Positions 51,744 to 60,515 of a stretch of 64,000 nucleotides of DNA are shown here, piece after piece. The stretch comes from Rossellomorea aquimaris (lineage in GTDB: Bacteria > Bacillota > Bacilli > Bacillales > Bacillaceae_B): contig NZ_VTEX01000002.1 in the NCBI RefSeq assembly GCF_008180865.1, forward strand, positions 682,001 to 746,000, read 5' to 3'. The notes under the pieces are model-generated. The model saw only the letters and a program-made list of their open reading frames with translations. It was not told the DNA's origin and searched no databases. Made by a program: the position numbers and the translations under genes. The first letter of the stretch is position 1, and every line of letters begins with the position of its first letter.

Positions 51744-52361
51744 ATGAAAGAGAATCGATTGTATCGTGATTTCTTCTTACATTTTGATATTCTGGTCATG
51801 TTAGGTATCTTTCTTGTGGTGGTCGGCTTTTTAATGACCATGGAGCTTTCCTTATCCGCCTTCTTATTTTTTGCGATTGGGATCATCGCCTACATGTTCA
51901 GTGAATACCTCACCCACCGCTTTGTCTTCCACATCAAGTCGCCGAAGAACGCTTTCCTTCTGAAATTGATTAAGCGTCTGCATTACGATCATCATAAAAA
52001 ACCGAATGACCTGAAGCTTCTGTTTTTACCCATTTGGTACAGTGCTCCGAGCCTGTTCATCCTATGTCTGCTGTTTTACTTCGTGAGCGGCTCGATCTCA
52101 GCATCCCTTGCCTTTGCCACCGGCATTCTGTTCATGTTCTTTGTCTACGAGTGGAAGCACTATGTCGCCCATCGCCCCCTCAAGCCGAAAACACGATTCG
52201 GAAAATGGCTCAAAAAGACACATATCCTGCACCATTACAAAAACGAAAACTACTGGTACGGGGTGTCCACGCCTTTCGTCGATGCTTTGTTCGGTACCTT
52301 GAAGGATGAAAAGGATGTAGAAACGAGTCAAACTGCGAAGGATTTGGAGAAGAGGGCGTGA
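51744..52361 (+). CDS. Fatty acid hydroxylase/sterol desaturase superfamily membrane protein
   Basis: A 205-residue integral membrane di-iron enzyme. Histidine boxes THRFVFH, HYDHH, HYVAHR and HILHHYKN lie between four membrane helices, as in fatty acid hydroxylases and sterol desaturases. The oxidised lipid is not known. It starts two bases after the GntR stop, so the regulator and enzyme form an operon. ATG 51744 is preferred over an overlapping upstream ATG. Confidence 0.87.
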   Translation: MKENRLYRDFFLHFDILVMLGIFLVVVGFLMTMELSLSAFLFFAIGIIAYMFSEYLTHRFVFHIKSPKNAFLLKLIKRLHYDHHKKPNDLKLLFLPIWYSAPSLFILCLLFYFVSGSISASLAFATGILFMFFVYEWKHYVAHRPLKPKTRFGKWLKKTHILHHYKNENYWYGVSTPFVDALFGTLKDEKDVETSQTAKDLEKRA

Positions 52362-52396
52362 AAAAAGTCCAATCGGGTGATCCGATTGGACTTTTC
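52361..52396. terminator. Bidirectional terminator
   Basis: AAAAGTCCAATCGG/CCGATTGGACTTTT, a perfect 14-bp stem with a 5-base loop and T-rich flanks, between convergent operons. Confidence 0.9.
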
Positions 52397-52400
52397 TATC

Positions 52401-53492
52401 TTACTCCCACTTAAACACATAACTAGCTAGCGCAAACCCGCCAACCAGCCAAGCACCCAATATCAGTGTCTCCGTACCCAATTCCAAAAAAGGGGTACCA
52501 AGATTCATCGTCTCCCGCAACGCCGAACTCAGATGAGCGATCGGCAGCACCTTCACGATCGGCTGGATAAGATCCGGCATATTGTTGATCGGGAAGAACA
52601 CGCCACCAAGGAACAGCATCGGAAACGTCACGAATCCCGCAATCGGACCCGCACTTTCCGGGTTCTTCGCCATGCCTGCGATGATAAAGCCGAGTGCCAT
52701 AAACGCAAGGGTTCCCAGTATGATAAAGAAAATCATGGCAAGCCACGAACCTGCTACGTTGATGTTAAAGATGAGATCGGCAATGAGGACGACGAGCAAT
52801 GCCTGGGTCCCGTTCAGCATCAGGCGCGCCGTGATCTGGGCCGCGATGAACGTGGATGCTTTCAATCTCGTCCCCTGCATTCTCCGGAGGATCCCCCGTT
52901 CACGCCAGGCGGAAATTTGACCTGCGACCCCGTTCATGTTGTTGCTCATGATCATCATGGCGACAATACCCGGTACAAGGAAATCAACATATCGAAGGTT
53001 CAGCGCCTCGACTCCTACTTTCTCGACCGTCACTAACGGCTTATAGTCAACCATGTCCTTGCTGTATTGATCGATGATTCCGTTCACCACCGTCAATCCA
53101 AGCTCTGACGTAGTCAGGTTTTTCTCGTTATAGTATACAGGAAGGGAGGAAGCCTCGTTCCCGTCCTTCAGGTTCTTTTCATATCCTTTCGGGATTTCGA
53201 TCAGAAGCTGGATATCCCCATTTTCAACGGCTTCTTTTCCCGACTTCACGCTCTCATATTTCGTAGCCTCGATTCCCTCATTTTTATAAAATAAGTCCTT
53301 TAAGTCCTTCGATGCATCGGTGTCATCCCTGTCGGTCACCCCTACAGTTAAAGACAGTGAATTCCCTCCGCCTGCAAATGACCCGAGTGCCACCATCAGG
53401 ATGACCGGGAAGAGTAACGTGAAGAAGAGGACCTGCTTGTTTCGTCCAAAGATCCGTAATTGTGCCAAAGTTAACTGCCAATAAGCTCTCAT
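52401..53492 (-). CDS. ABC-2 type exporter permease
   Basis: A 363-residue permease. First membrane helix about 22-40, an extracytoplasmic domain of about 120 residues, then five helices ending in SSALRETMNLG and the final segment. ISAWRERGILRRMQGTRLK is the conserved cytosolic coupling motif of the ABC-2 (YhgE/DrrB) family. Stop and start of the ATPase and permease genes overlap by ATGA. Likely exports a drug or lipid. Confidence 0.88.
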   Translation of the reverse strand: MRAYWQLTLAQLRIFGRNKQVLFFTLLFPVILMVALGSFAGGGNSLSLTVGVTDRDDTDASKDLKDLFYKNEGIEATKYESVKSGKEAVENGDIQLLIEIPKGYEKNLKDGNEASSLPVYYNEKNLTTSELGLTVVNGIIDQYSKDMVDYKPLVTVEKVGVEALNLRYVDFLVPGIVAMMIMSNNMNGVAGQISAWRERGILRRMQGTRLKASTFIAAQITARLMLNGTQALLVVLIADLIFNINVAGSWLAMIFFIILGTLAFMALGFIIAGMAKNPESAGPIAGFVTFPMLFLGGVFFPINNMPDLIQPIVKVLPIAHLSSALRETMNLGTPFLELGTETLILGAWLVGGFALASYVFKWE

Positions 53493-54415
53493 GATTCCCG
53501 CAACTTCCTTCCTGTCATATGAATGAAGACATCCTCTAATGTCGCCTGACGCGTCTCGAGATCCTGGATTTTCAAATGATGTTCCGTCGATATGGAAATG
53601 AGGGAGGTCAGTGCCAGCTGAAGCTCATCCGTGTAGAGCTGGACGAACGTGTCCTTGATGGCCACTTCCTCGACTCCATCCATTCTCATGAACCACTCCT
53701 GTTCAGGTGGATTGTTGAGATGGAATTCAATCGTACTCGTTGACTGCAGGGTTTTCACCAGATTCGTCGGTGTGTCAAGGGCGATCAATTCCCCTTGATC
53801 CATGATGCCGATCCGGTCACAAAGCACATGTGCTTCATCCATATAGTGCGTGGACAGAATCACCGTCTTCCCCCGCTCCTTCAACCGCAGCACAATGTCC
53901 CACAATGTCCGTCGCGCCTGGGGATCAAGTCCCGTCGTTGGTTCATCCAGAAACACAATCTCCGGATCATGAATCAGCGCCAGGGCAATCGCCAGCCGCT
54001 GCTTCTGCCCGCCCGACAGACCCTTGATCCGGTCCTTCCGCTTCTCGGTCAGGAGCATATCCTCGATCAATTGATTGATGTCCACATGACTCGGGTAAAA
54101 GCTCGCATACAAATGAAGGATCTCCTCCACCTTCAACAACTCAAACAAAGAAGTCGACTGAAGCTGAACCCCGATCACCTCTTTCACCTTGTTCACATCT
54201 TTCCGTACGTCATATCCCGCAAGTGCGGCCGTCCCTTCATCCGGCTTCCGAAGTCCCACAAGCATCTCGATCGTCGTCGTCTTCCCGGCCCCGTTCGGAC
54301 CAAGCAATCCGAAGATCTCCCCCTTTTCCACCTGGAACTTCACTCCCTTCACTGCCGTAAAGGAGCCATACCTTTTCACTAAATCTTTTACATCCACCAT
54401 GACTTCGTTCGACAT
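53489..54415 (-). CDS. ABC transporter ATP-binding protein (DrrA-like)
   Basis: A 308-residue ATPase. Walker A GPNGAGKT, Q-loop VQLQST, signature LSGGQ, Walker B IVFLDEPTTGLD and H-loop STHYMDEA. A C-terminal extension of about 80 residues is typical of DrrA-type exporters. ATG 54415 is set by AAAAGGAGG. It forms an operon with the permease. Confidence 0.92.
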   Translation of the reverse strand: MSNEVMVDVKDLVKRYGSFTAVKGVKFQVEKGEIFGLLGPNGAGKTTTIEMLVGLRKPDEGTAALAGYDVRKDVNKVKEVIGVQLQSTSLFELLKVEEILHLYASFYPSHVDINQLIEDMLLTEKRKDRIKGLSGGQKQRLAIALALIHDPEIVFLDEPTTGLDPQARRTLWDIVLRLKERGKTVILSTHYMDEAHVLCDRIGIMDQGELIALDTPTNLVKTLQSTSTIEFHLNNPPEQEWFMRMDGVEEVAIKDTFVQLYTDELQLALTSLISISTEHHLKIQDLETRQATLEDVFIHMTGRKLRES

Positions 54416-54474
54416 AACGAGCCTCCTTTTACAAAAATGTAACCGCCCAATAGTGAGCGGTCCTTCTGTGTTGT

Positions 54475-54903
54475 TTATACGCGATGTTGATCTGCACGCC
54501 AATTTTGTATAGCTTTTTTAATATCGTTAGGTGATAGTTTCTCTGTCACTGCTCTTTCCACTAGCCCTGGAAATTCTTCATCAGGTGAAAAGCGGAGCGC
54601 AATCATCTGCTTCAGGGATAACGAAGCATCCAGCGATTTTCCCGTTAAACGATAATAGCGGAAACTTTCTTCCGTGCGGATGATTCGATCCTGAAGCTGA
54701 AGAGCATAGGTTCTTAGCTTTACCCCTATGAGGATTAACGTCAACACAACAAACAGGACAACAAAGCTTAACAAAGTCTCTGTCCCGACATTTTTAACGA
54801 AAAACGTAATCGTAAGGATGAGTGTAATGAGGGATAAAAGGGCAATCCCAACATGATAGGCTGGATCGATCTTACTGTGATTTTCATAGTTTTGCTGTTT
54901 CAT
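54475..54903 (-). CDS. DUF6526-family membrane protein
   Basis: A 142-residue protein. Two adjacent membrane helices (about 17-37 and 42-64) precede a helical soluble part with LQDRIIRTEESFRYYRLTGKSLD and LSPNDIKKAIQNWRADQHRV, characteristic of DUF6526. It lies 59 bases before the ABC ATPase and may belong to the same transcript. Function unknown. Confidence 0.78.
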   Translation of the reverse strand: MKQQNYENHSKIDPAYHVGIALLSLITLILTITFFVKNVGTETLLSFVVLFVVLTLILIGVKLRTYALQLQDRIIRTEESFRYYRLTGKSLDASLSLKQMIALRFSPDEEFPGLVERAVTEKLSPNDIKKAIQNWRADQHRV

Positions 54904-55179
54904 ATGTACCTCCTGAGGTTTGTAGATTCATTATAACCTAGATCCGGAACAAAAAAGAGCATACCTAAGAATATTATTCCGGTATGTGATCTACAATTCC
55001 TTCTAAATCTAAACCTTATTCCACCAAGATCCATGACCTATTGGCAATCCCATTTTGCGCAAGTATTAATATCTATATTTTTCCATATGATAATGGTAAG
55101 ATAGTAGCAGAAGCAACACCTACAGGACGTTCACCTGCTTTTACCTAACAAGGTTTATAAAAAAAGGAGGTTTTCGAAA

Positions 55180-55371
55180 ATGGTTTGGTTATTTGTTCTG
55201 ATTCCCCTTTCCTTCATGGCTGGGGTGGTTATCGTGGGCAGTATTAAAGAAACTTACTTTTCTCAAGGGTACCTTACTGGTGATTGCTATGATACGCACA
55301 AGAGTGAGGGTTATAATGCTTATTGCCAGGGGCAGTCCAATCATTTGAAGTTCTGGACTGGCGGGCGGTAA
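55180..55371 (+). CDS. 63-residue membrane-anchored peptide
   Basis: An N-terminal membrane helix (about 3-22) and a short polar tail with two Cys (GDCYDTHK, AYCQGQS) that could form a disulfide outside the cell. Ribosome-binding site AAAAAGGAGG. The region before it (54904-55179) shows no gene. Unrecognised. Confidence 0.65.
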   Translation: MVWLFVLIPLSFMAGVVIVGSIKETYFSQGYLTGDCYDTHKSEGYNAYCQGQSNHLKFWTGGR

Positions 55372-55396
55372 TTTGATAAGGAAGAATTCGTGTTTG

Positions 55397-55425
55397 AAAG
55401 GCATTGCTGAGTGCAATGCCTTTTT
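55397..55425 (+). terminator. Terminator of the 63-residue peptide gene
   Basis: AAAGGCATTGC/GCAATGCCTTT 11-bp stem followed by TTTTT, 25 bases after the stop. Confidence 0.88.
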
Positions 55426-55505
55426 CTTGTTGAAATAGGAAAGCACACGATTCATTTATCCACAATTGGGTAAACTATCCTTATCATCATAAAGGAGGTC
55501 ATTGT

Positions 55506-55967
55506 ATGCATAGGAAAACAACATGTATCTTCGCTGTTCTGTTCTCGTTCGTTCTTTTAGCCGGCTGTAATGACAAGGAAGAGGTTAAGAACCCTCCTGA
55601 AAATGCACCAGTTGAGGACACTGCCAATAATAATGAGGGAGCGAAAGATGAAGCTTTTACTTTTGCGAACTTTGATTTAGAGGTTGATTACAAGGAAAAT
55701 AAAACAATCGACGTGGATTACGAGAACGAGAAAGACTCGACGGAAGCAAAATATCAGGATGATCTTAATGATCAAAATTTGACTTCTGATGAAGCGATGG
55801 CTAAGCTTACCCCGATCTTCAAAGATTTCTCGTTTGATCAGGATACCGATGAACAAGAGGTCATCAAACAAGTGAAAGAAGCATTTTCAGTTGAGGATGG
55901 CTATGAGAAGTTCGAGCTGGAGATTACATTTCCTGATGGGACGGAAAAAGAATACAGAGAAATGTAA
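55506..55967 (+). CDS. YusW-like lipoprotein
   Basis: A 153-residue lipoprotein: signal peptide and lipobox LAGC (Cys21), acidic linker (22-50) and a YusW-like domain with repeated FANFDLEVDYKENKTIDVDYE and FELEITFPDGTEKEYRE strands. It sits on the outer face of the membrane. Function unknown. AAAGGAGG precedes the ATG. Confidence 0.8.
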   Translation: MHRKTTCIFAVLFSFVLLAGCNDKEEVKNPPENAPVEDTANNNEGAKDEAFTFANFDLEVDYKENKTIDVDYENEKDSTEAKYQDDLNDQNLTSDEAMAKLTPIFKDFSFDQDTDEQEVIKQVKEAFSVEDGYEKFELEITFPDGTEKEYREM

Positions 55968-55991
55968 GCACCTGCTTTCTTTCAAACAAAA

Positions 55992-56032
55992 GGACAATTC
56001 AATCGTTTTTATTCGATTGAATTGTCCCGTTT
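55992..56032. terminator. Bidirectional terminator
   Basis: GGACAATTCAATCG/CGATTGAATTGTCC 14-bp stem, A-run on the left and CGTTTTTA on the right, serving the lipoprotein and the convergent ABC-F gene. Confidence 0.9.
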
Positions 56033-57664
56033 TTACTTCATCTTATTTATTTGTTCCGTGAGCTCTTTAAATTTCCGATCCAGTTCCTCATATTCCTTAT
56101 CCCCTGGCATCATAAAACTGAGCCTTCCCAACACTTCCTGTCTCTCCGTCTCAAGCTTCAACCGCAGTTCTTCCTGGTCATCCCGTTCTGAAGCAGGCTC
56201 ATTCAACTGTTTTTGAATCCTGCCGTCCGCGATCACGAGTCTCGTACTCGTCGTTTTCTCTAGAAAATAACGGTCATGGGACACGACAATCAAAGTCCCA
56301 TTGTATTGGGAGAGGGTATCCTCAAGCTGTTCACGGGAAGCTAGATCAAGATGGTTTGTCGGCTCATCCAGGATCAGCACATCTTTTTCTTCTAGAATAT
56401 ACTTCATCAGCTTGCACTTTACGCGCTCTCCCATACTCATATTCCCGATCGGTTCCCGCCAGTGGGTCGTCTGGAATCCCAGGTGTTTCATGAGCGTCTG
56501 GACTTTCCCTCTCTCCTCGAAGGTTTCCTTGTGGAAAAGCTGTTCAGGCGTTTCGTCAAGGGGAAGGTCGAACACTTCCTGCGTCAGATAGCCGATCTCT
56601 GCAGATGGTGAAGTCCATACATCACCGTCAGCCGCCTCTTGCCTCATGATTACCTTTAATAATGTCGTCTTCCCGCTTCCATTCGGTCCGATGATGGACA
56701 CCTTTTCCCCATGCTGGATCGTGAAATTGGCTTTTCTGAATAGTATTTGTCCATCAAATGCTTTCGTCAGATCTTTCACTTCCAAGAATCGCTTTCCTGT
56801 TTTTTTTGAGGCCTGCAGGGAGAATCGCACAGTATGTTCTTCCTGCACCGCATCCACCTTTGCTTTTTCAAGCTCTTTCTCAAGACGCTTCTGCTTCGAT
56901 TTCACCTGGCTGTCCGTCCGTTTTGCTTTTACCCGGTAGTATTCTTTAAACCCTTCCTGTTTCGTGGACTGGGCGTGGGCTTTTTGTGACCAGGATGTGA
57001 GCTCTTTCATCTGACTTTCGATCCGTTCCACCATTTTCTGCTGCTTCTCAAATTCACGCTGCTGCGTGAGCCGTTTCTGTTTTCGCGCTTCCATGTAGCT
57101 CGAATAATGGCCCCGATGCTCAATCAGCTTCCCATGTTCGATCGCCCAGATTTTGTTCACCGCTTCATCTAAAAAATACCGGTCATGTGATACTAGAATG
57201 ATCGTCCCTTTATACTCCATGATCTGATTCATCAGGAGTTCCATACTCCCGTGATCCAGGTGGTTCGTCGGTTCATCCAATAGAAGGAGGTCGGCATTCT
57301 GCGCAAACCCTTTTGCAAGTCGGGCCTTCAGCTTTTCTCCGCCGCTCAAGTGCAGAAACTCATGATTCGGCACCTGCCATTTTTCCAGCAGCCGGGCTTC
57401 AGAAGGTGTCGTTTCGTTAAAGGAATAGGACTCCGTTTCCTGTTCGACCATCCCGATGTTCAAGTCCTGATGCAACCACTGGATTGTACCTTCGGAAGGC
57501 ACTAAATCCCCGTGGATCAACTGAAGCAGAGTAGACTTCCCGGCACCATTCTGCCCGATGATTCCGATGACATCCCCTTCCTGCACACTCGCATTGACCC
57601 CTTTAAAGATAGGCTGATCCATCATTTTATAGCTTATATTCACTAACTTCATCAATTCTCTCAT
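56033..57664 (-). CDS. vmlR: ABC-F ribosome protection protein, VmlR-like
   Basis: A 543-residue soluble twin-ATPase that binds the ribosome E site and displaces antibiotics (lincosamides, streptogramin A, pleuromutilins for B. subtilis VmlR). Two Walker A motifs (GQNGAGKS, GPNGSGKT), two signatures (LSGGEK, MSMGER) and two DEPTNHLD Walker B motifs. An interdomain linker carries ELTSWSQKAHAQSTKQEGF, close to VmlR. Length and linker match VmlR well, so the symbol is given. Resistance spectrum is inferred. ATG 57664 is set by AGGGGAA. Controlled by an upstream attenuator. Confidence 0.88.
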   Translation of the reverse strand: MRELMKLVNISYKMMDQPIFKGVNASVQEGDVIGIIGQNGAGKSTLLQLIHGDLVPSEGTIQWLHQDLNIGMVEQETESYSFNETTPSEARLLEKWQVPNHEFLHLSGGEKLKARLAKGFAQNADLLLLDEPTNHLDHGSMELLMNQIMEYKGTIILVSHDRYFLDEAVNKIWAIEHGKLIEHRGHYSSYMEARKQKRLTQQREFEKQQKMVERIESQMKELTSWSQKAHAQSTKQEGFKEYYRVKAKRTDSQVKSKQKRLEKELEKAKVDAVQEEHTVRFSLQASKKTGKRFLEVKDLTKAFDGQILFRKANFTIQHGEKVSIIGPNGSGKTTLLKVIMRQEAADGDVWTSPSAEIGYLTQEVFDLPLDETPEQLFHKETFEERGKVQTLMKHLGFQTTHWREPIGNMSMGERVKCKLMKYILEEKDVLILDEPTNHLDLASREQLEDTLSQYNGTLIVVSHDRYFLEKTTSTRLVIADGRIQKQLNEPASERDDQEELRLKLETERQEVLGRLSFMMPGDKEYEELDRKFKELTEQINKMK

Positions 57665-57691
57665 ACCATCTTCCCCTCTCATCAAAGGGAG

Positions 57692-57806
57692 AACAAAAAA
57701 ATCCTCCCCATTTTTCTGGAAGGATTAGCCGTACCTGTCGCGCTCAAAGAAAGCCATTTGGAAATCAACGGCTCAGACGATGTATAAAAATGGGCAGACT
57801 AATCCT
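57692..57806 (-). promoter_or_regulatory. Transcription attenuator of the vmlR-like gene
   Basis: Minus-strand RNA: AATCCTTCC (57726-57718) pairs with GGGGAGGATT (57709-57700) and is followed by T7, an intrinsic terminator. AGGATTAG (57806-57799) is perfectly complementary to CTAATCCT (57728-57721), which overlaps the terminator's left arm. The two hairpins therefore exclude each other. The leader ORF ends eight bases before the antiterminator arm. Confidence 0.78.
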
Positions 57807-57813
57807 ATTTTGG

Positions 57814-57873
57814 TTAATTTGAAATATGGAATTTCAAACCTCGCGAAAATAAGATCAGTACTTCATCGTCCAC
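57814..57873 (-). CDS. 19-residue leader peptide of the vmlR-like gene
   Basis: GTG start six bases after AGGAG, encoding MDDEVLILFSRGLKFHISN and ending TAA. Its codons also form a hairpin (TTTGAAAT/ATTTCAAA). A ribosome held inside the ORF would leave the antiterminator arm free, whereas one reaching the stop would cover it. This is the expected layout of antibiotic-sensing attenuation. Confidence 0.6.
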   Translation of the reverse strand: MDDEVLILFSRGLKFHISN

Positions 57874-57902
57874 CCATCACTCCTGTCATTTTTAGTAAGT
57901 TC

Positions 57903-57932
57903 ACTATATCATGAAATGATTTGGAAGTGCAA
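57903..57932 (-). promoter_or_regulatory. Promoter of the vmlR-like leader transcript
   Basis: Minus strand TTGCAC (57932-57927), 18 bases, TATAGT (57908-57903), about 30 bases before the leader start codon. Confidence 0.65.
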
Positions 57933-57992
57933 AAGGAAATTGAGAATATCTAAAAAAAACCAATACCAATAAAGGATTAGATTCACAATCAG

Positions 57993-58040
57993 TGGTATGA
58001 TAAAGACTGAGGACTAGAATTACATTAACTGGTCGACCAG
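57993..58040 (+). promoter_or_regulatory. Extended -10 promoter and palindrome before terC
   Basis: TGGTATGAT (57993-58001) is an extended -10 box without a good -35. CTGGTCGACCAG (58029-58040) is a perfect 12-bp palindrome in the probable 5' untranslated region, a possible operator. Confidence 0.45.
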
Positions 58041-58083
58041 CTTTATGTGTTGGCTCGATGTTTAGTGGAAAGGAGCACTTTAT

Positions 58084-58857
58084 TTGGAATCAATCTGGTT
58101 AGAATATGGATGGACATTACTGATCCTAATCGGCCTTGAGGGATTATTATCTGCAGATAATGCCCTTGTTCTCGCCGTCATTGCGAAACACCTTCCGGAC
58201 GATGAGAAGAAAAGGGCCATAAAATACGGGATTTTCCTTGCCTTTGCCTTTCGTTTTGGTGCCTTGTTTGCGATTTCCTTTATTGCGAATGTCTGGCAGA
58301 TCCAGGCGATCGGAGCAGCCTACCTTCTTTACCTGGGCTTAAAGCATGTCATTAAAGCACGTTTTGGAAAAGAGAATGAAAATATTCGTGAAGATACTGA
58401 AGAGGAAGCTGCAGGAAAAGGATTTTGGCCGACAGTCGGAAAGATTGCATTGGCAGACCTTGCCTTTGCCATTGATTCGATCCTCGCAGCCGTGGCCCTT
58501 GCCCTTGGACTCCCCGATTCACCCCTTGATGATTTTGGCGGGATGGACGGCGGACAATTTATCATCGTTGTCCTCGGAGGAATTGCCGGGCTGATTTTGA
58601 TCAAATATGCTGCAACCTGGTTTGTGCAGCTGCTTGAAAAGCGCCCTGCTTTAGAGACAACCGCTTATGCCATTGTCGCCTGGGTCGGGGTGAAGTTGGC
58701 CGTCATCACACTGGCTCATGAAGATATTCATATCCTGGATCACGATTTCCCTCATAGCACCCTTTGGACCCTCACATTTTACGGAGTCCTTGTGGCTATC
58801 GCCTTGTTTGGGTGGTTCGCACCGGGAAACAAAGAATCTCAGCATAGTGAAAGTTAG
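58084..58857 (+). CDS. TerC-family membrane protein (manganese exporter type)
   Basis: A 257-residue protein with seven membrane helices. GLEGLLSADNALVLAVIAKHLP (near 18-39) and ALADLAFAIDSILAAVAL (about 121-138) carry the conserved acidic residues of the TerC metal path. Equal in length to B. subtilis MeeF/YceF, which exports Mn for metalation of secreted enzymes. TTG start, with AAAGGAG eight bases upstream. Confidence 0.88.
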   Translation: MESIWLEYGWTLLILIGLEGLLSADNALVLAVIAKHLPDDEKKRAIKYGIFLAFAFRFGALFAISFIANVWQIQAIGAAYLLYLGLKHVIKARFGKENENIREDTEEEAAGKGFWPTVGKIALADLAFAIDSILAAVALALGLPDSPLDDFGGMDGGQFIIVVLGGIAGLILIKYAATWFVQLLEKRPALETTAYAIVAWVGVKLAVITLAHEDIHILDHDFPHSTLWTLTFYGVLVAIALFGWFAPGNKESQHSES

Positions 58858-58860
58858 ATA

Positions 58861-58898
58861 AAAGAAATGCCCTGTGAATCTTCACAGGGCATTTCTTT
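58861..58898. terminator. Bidirectional terminator
   Basis: AAAGAAATGCCCTGTGAA paired perfectly with its complement (18 bp) around a 2-base centre, between terC and the convergent flavin reductase. Confidence 0.92.
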
Positions 58899-58912
58899 TC
58901 AAGACTGACTCC

Positions 58913-60034
58913 CTACACTCCCGGGAACCAGCCAGGCGTATTCACAATTGCATTCCATAACGGATCGGGAACGACCAATTCTTCCTGTTTCCCTTTATCT
59001 ATCTCCGTCACAATGTCATCTTCTCTTCCTTCTTCTATCTTCATCAACCAATCGGGATCAATGATCAGTTCACGACCAAGGGCCAATAGCGGAACGCCTG
59101 TACTGAACGCTTTATGTGCATCGTCGGCAGAGTAAATCGAACCTACACCAATCAGCGGTGTACGGTCACCGATGGTTTCCAATAGATAGTCCATTCTTGT
59201 TTTCTCAACGTCCTTAACGCCTCTTCTTGGCTTCGAGAAGAACTCGAAAAGGGAAACGTGAAGATAATCAAGGTCCTTGTCTGCAAGGGCATCTACAAGG
59301 GTAAGGGTGTCACCCATTGTGAATCCATTGTCTTCAGGCTCCTCAGGTGAGAAACGGTATCCAACCAGGAACGATGCATCCCCATGCTCAGCGACCACAC
59401 TCTTCACCTTATCCACGATGGCAAGCGGGAACGTCATCCGTTTTTCCAGGCTGCCGCCATAACGGTCTTCACGACGATTTGTCATCGGGGAAAAGAATTG
59501 ATGGATCAGATAACCGTTCGCTCCGTGGATCTCCACGCCATCATATCCCGCTTCTATCGCTCGGCGGGTCGTCTCACCAAAAGCATCGATGATATTCTCA
59601 ATCTCTGCTTCTGTTAATGCTCTCGCTTTCTTCTCACCGTTCTCACCCGTTACTTCACTTGCGCTCACAACATCCCCATCTGGAACCAGATCCGGTGGAC
59701 ATTGTACACCTCCGTGGAAAATCTGGAGGACTGCTTTAGCGCCCTGATCCTTTATTCCCTTTGCCAAACGTTCAAGGCTTGGGATCATTTCATCGGAGTC
59801 CCCGCCAAACTCACCCGGGAATCCCTTTCCATCAGGCGTTACATATGTGCAAGCCGTGATCACCATGCTGACATCATTGGAACGTCTCGCATAGTAAGTA
59901 ACCTCTGCATCCGTAACGTTACCCTGCTCATCCGAAGAGAAGTTCGTCATCGGCGCCATGATGATGCGGTTCTTTAATTCCACTCCGTTTTTGAAAGTAT
60001 AGGGGGATAATAGCTCTTTATATTTACTGTTCAT
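58913..60034 (-). CDS. NADH:flavin oxidoreductase (old yellow enzyme family)
   Basis: A 373-residue FMN TIM-barrel reductase. RIIMAPMTNFSSDEQGNVT, LQIFHGGVQ, HGANGYLIHQFFSPMTNRREDRYGGS and GVGSIYSADDAHKAF are the standard OYE/YqiG-type segments. It reduces activated double bonds of an unknown substrate. ATG 60034 is set by AAGGAGG. A longer frame exists but lacks a ribosome-binding site. Confidence 0.9.
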   Translation of the reverse strand: MNSKYKELLSPYTFKNGVELKNRIIMAPMTNFSSDEQGNVTDAEVTYYARRSNDVSMVITACTYVTPDGKGFPGEFGGDSDEMIPSLERLAKGIKDQGAKAVLQIFHGGVQCPPDLVPDGDVVSASEVTGENGEKKARALTEAEIENIIDAFGETTRRAIEAGYDGVEIHGANGYLIHQFFSPMTNRREDRYGGSLEKRMTFPLAIVDKVKSVVAEHGDASFLVGYRFSPEEPEDNGFTMGDTLTLVDALADKDLDYLHVSLFEFFSKPRRGVKDVEKTRMDYLLETIGDRTPLIGVGSIYSADDAHKAFSTGVPLLALGRELIIDPDWLMKIEEGREDDIVTEIDKGKQEELVVPDPLWNAIVNTPGWFPGV

Positions 60035-60133
60035 GATTTTGCCTCCTTGTGGTTGTTCAAGGGACATCTTAATAGATAAACAGGTTTATTGACCAGACAT
60101 CTGCTTGGAGGATGTGCCGGTATTATGAAAAAT

Positions 60134-60162
60134 GGGCATCCCTCAACGACTGAGGAATGCCC
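60134..60162 (-). terminator. Terminator of the 97-residue protein gene
   Basis: GGGCATTCCTCA/TGAGGGATGCCC stem (12 bp, one mismatch) followed by ATTTTTC on the minus strand. Confidence 0.8.
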
Positions 60163-60164
60163 TA

Positions 60165-60458
60165 TTACTTGCTTTGTAGTGTGGTTTCAATCAAATACTC
60201 AAAAAATTTCTTTACGGCTTCATGGGAGAAATCGATGTCACCTGCATTATCTATATCAACAATAATAGGAGTAAAGTCATCGCCATCACGAACAAAGCAG
60301 TACCCATCTCTTTCTTCGAAGATCCTCTCAATCCCATAGCCGAATTCAATATCTGTGATCACAAAACCATCATTTAATCTACGTCCAATTGTATCTGAGT
60401 AGTAGTGTCTATCATGAATATCATCATATCTTAGATACCTTACCTTCACCTTTCCCAT
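60165..60458 (-). CDS. 97-residue acidic protein, unknown
   Basis: A soluble acidic protein (VRYLRYDDIHDRHYYSDTIG, YGIERIFEERDGYCFV) with no motif I recognise, with the character of an immunity-like or regulatory single-domain protein. AAAGGAAGAG precedes the ATG. Ends in a strong terminator, so it is its own transcription unit. Confidence 0.68.
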   Translation of the reverse strand: MGKVKVRYLRYDDIHDRHYYSDTIGRRLNDGFVITDIEFGYGIERIFEERDGYCFVRDGDDFTPIIVDIDNAGDIDFSHEAVKKFFEYLIETTLQSK

Positions 60459-60515
60459 TAAACTCTTCCTTTCTTCTAAAATTGTCGCTGTTAAGAAAGA
60501 GGATTCCTACAATTT

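Noticed and set aside
52533..53036. 167-codon plus-strand ORF
   Set aside because: Shadow of the ABC-2 permease on the opposite strand, with extreme His/Arg/Asp content.
57960..58083. Manganese (yybP-ykoY) riboswitch before terC
   Set aside because: The region is only about 80 bases from the likely transcription start, and I do not see the paired conserved motifs of that riboswitch.
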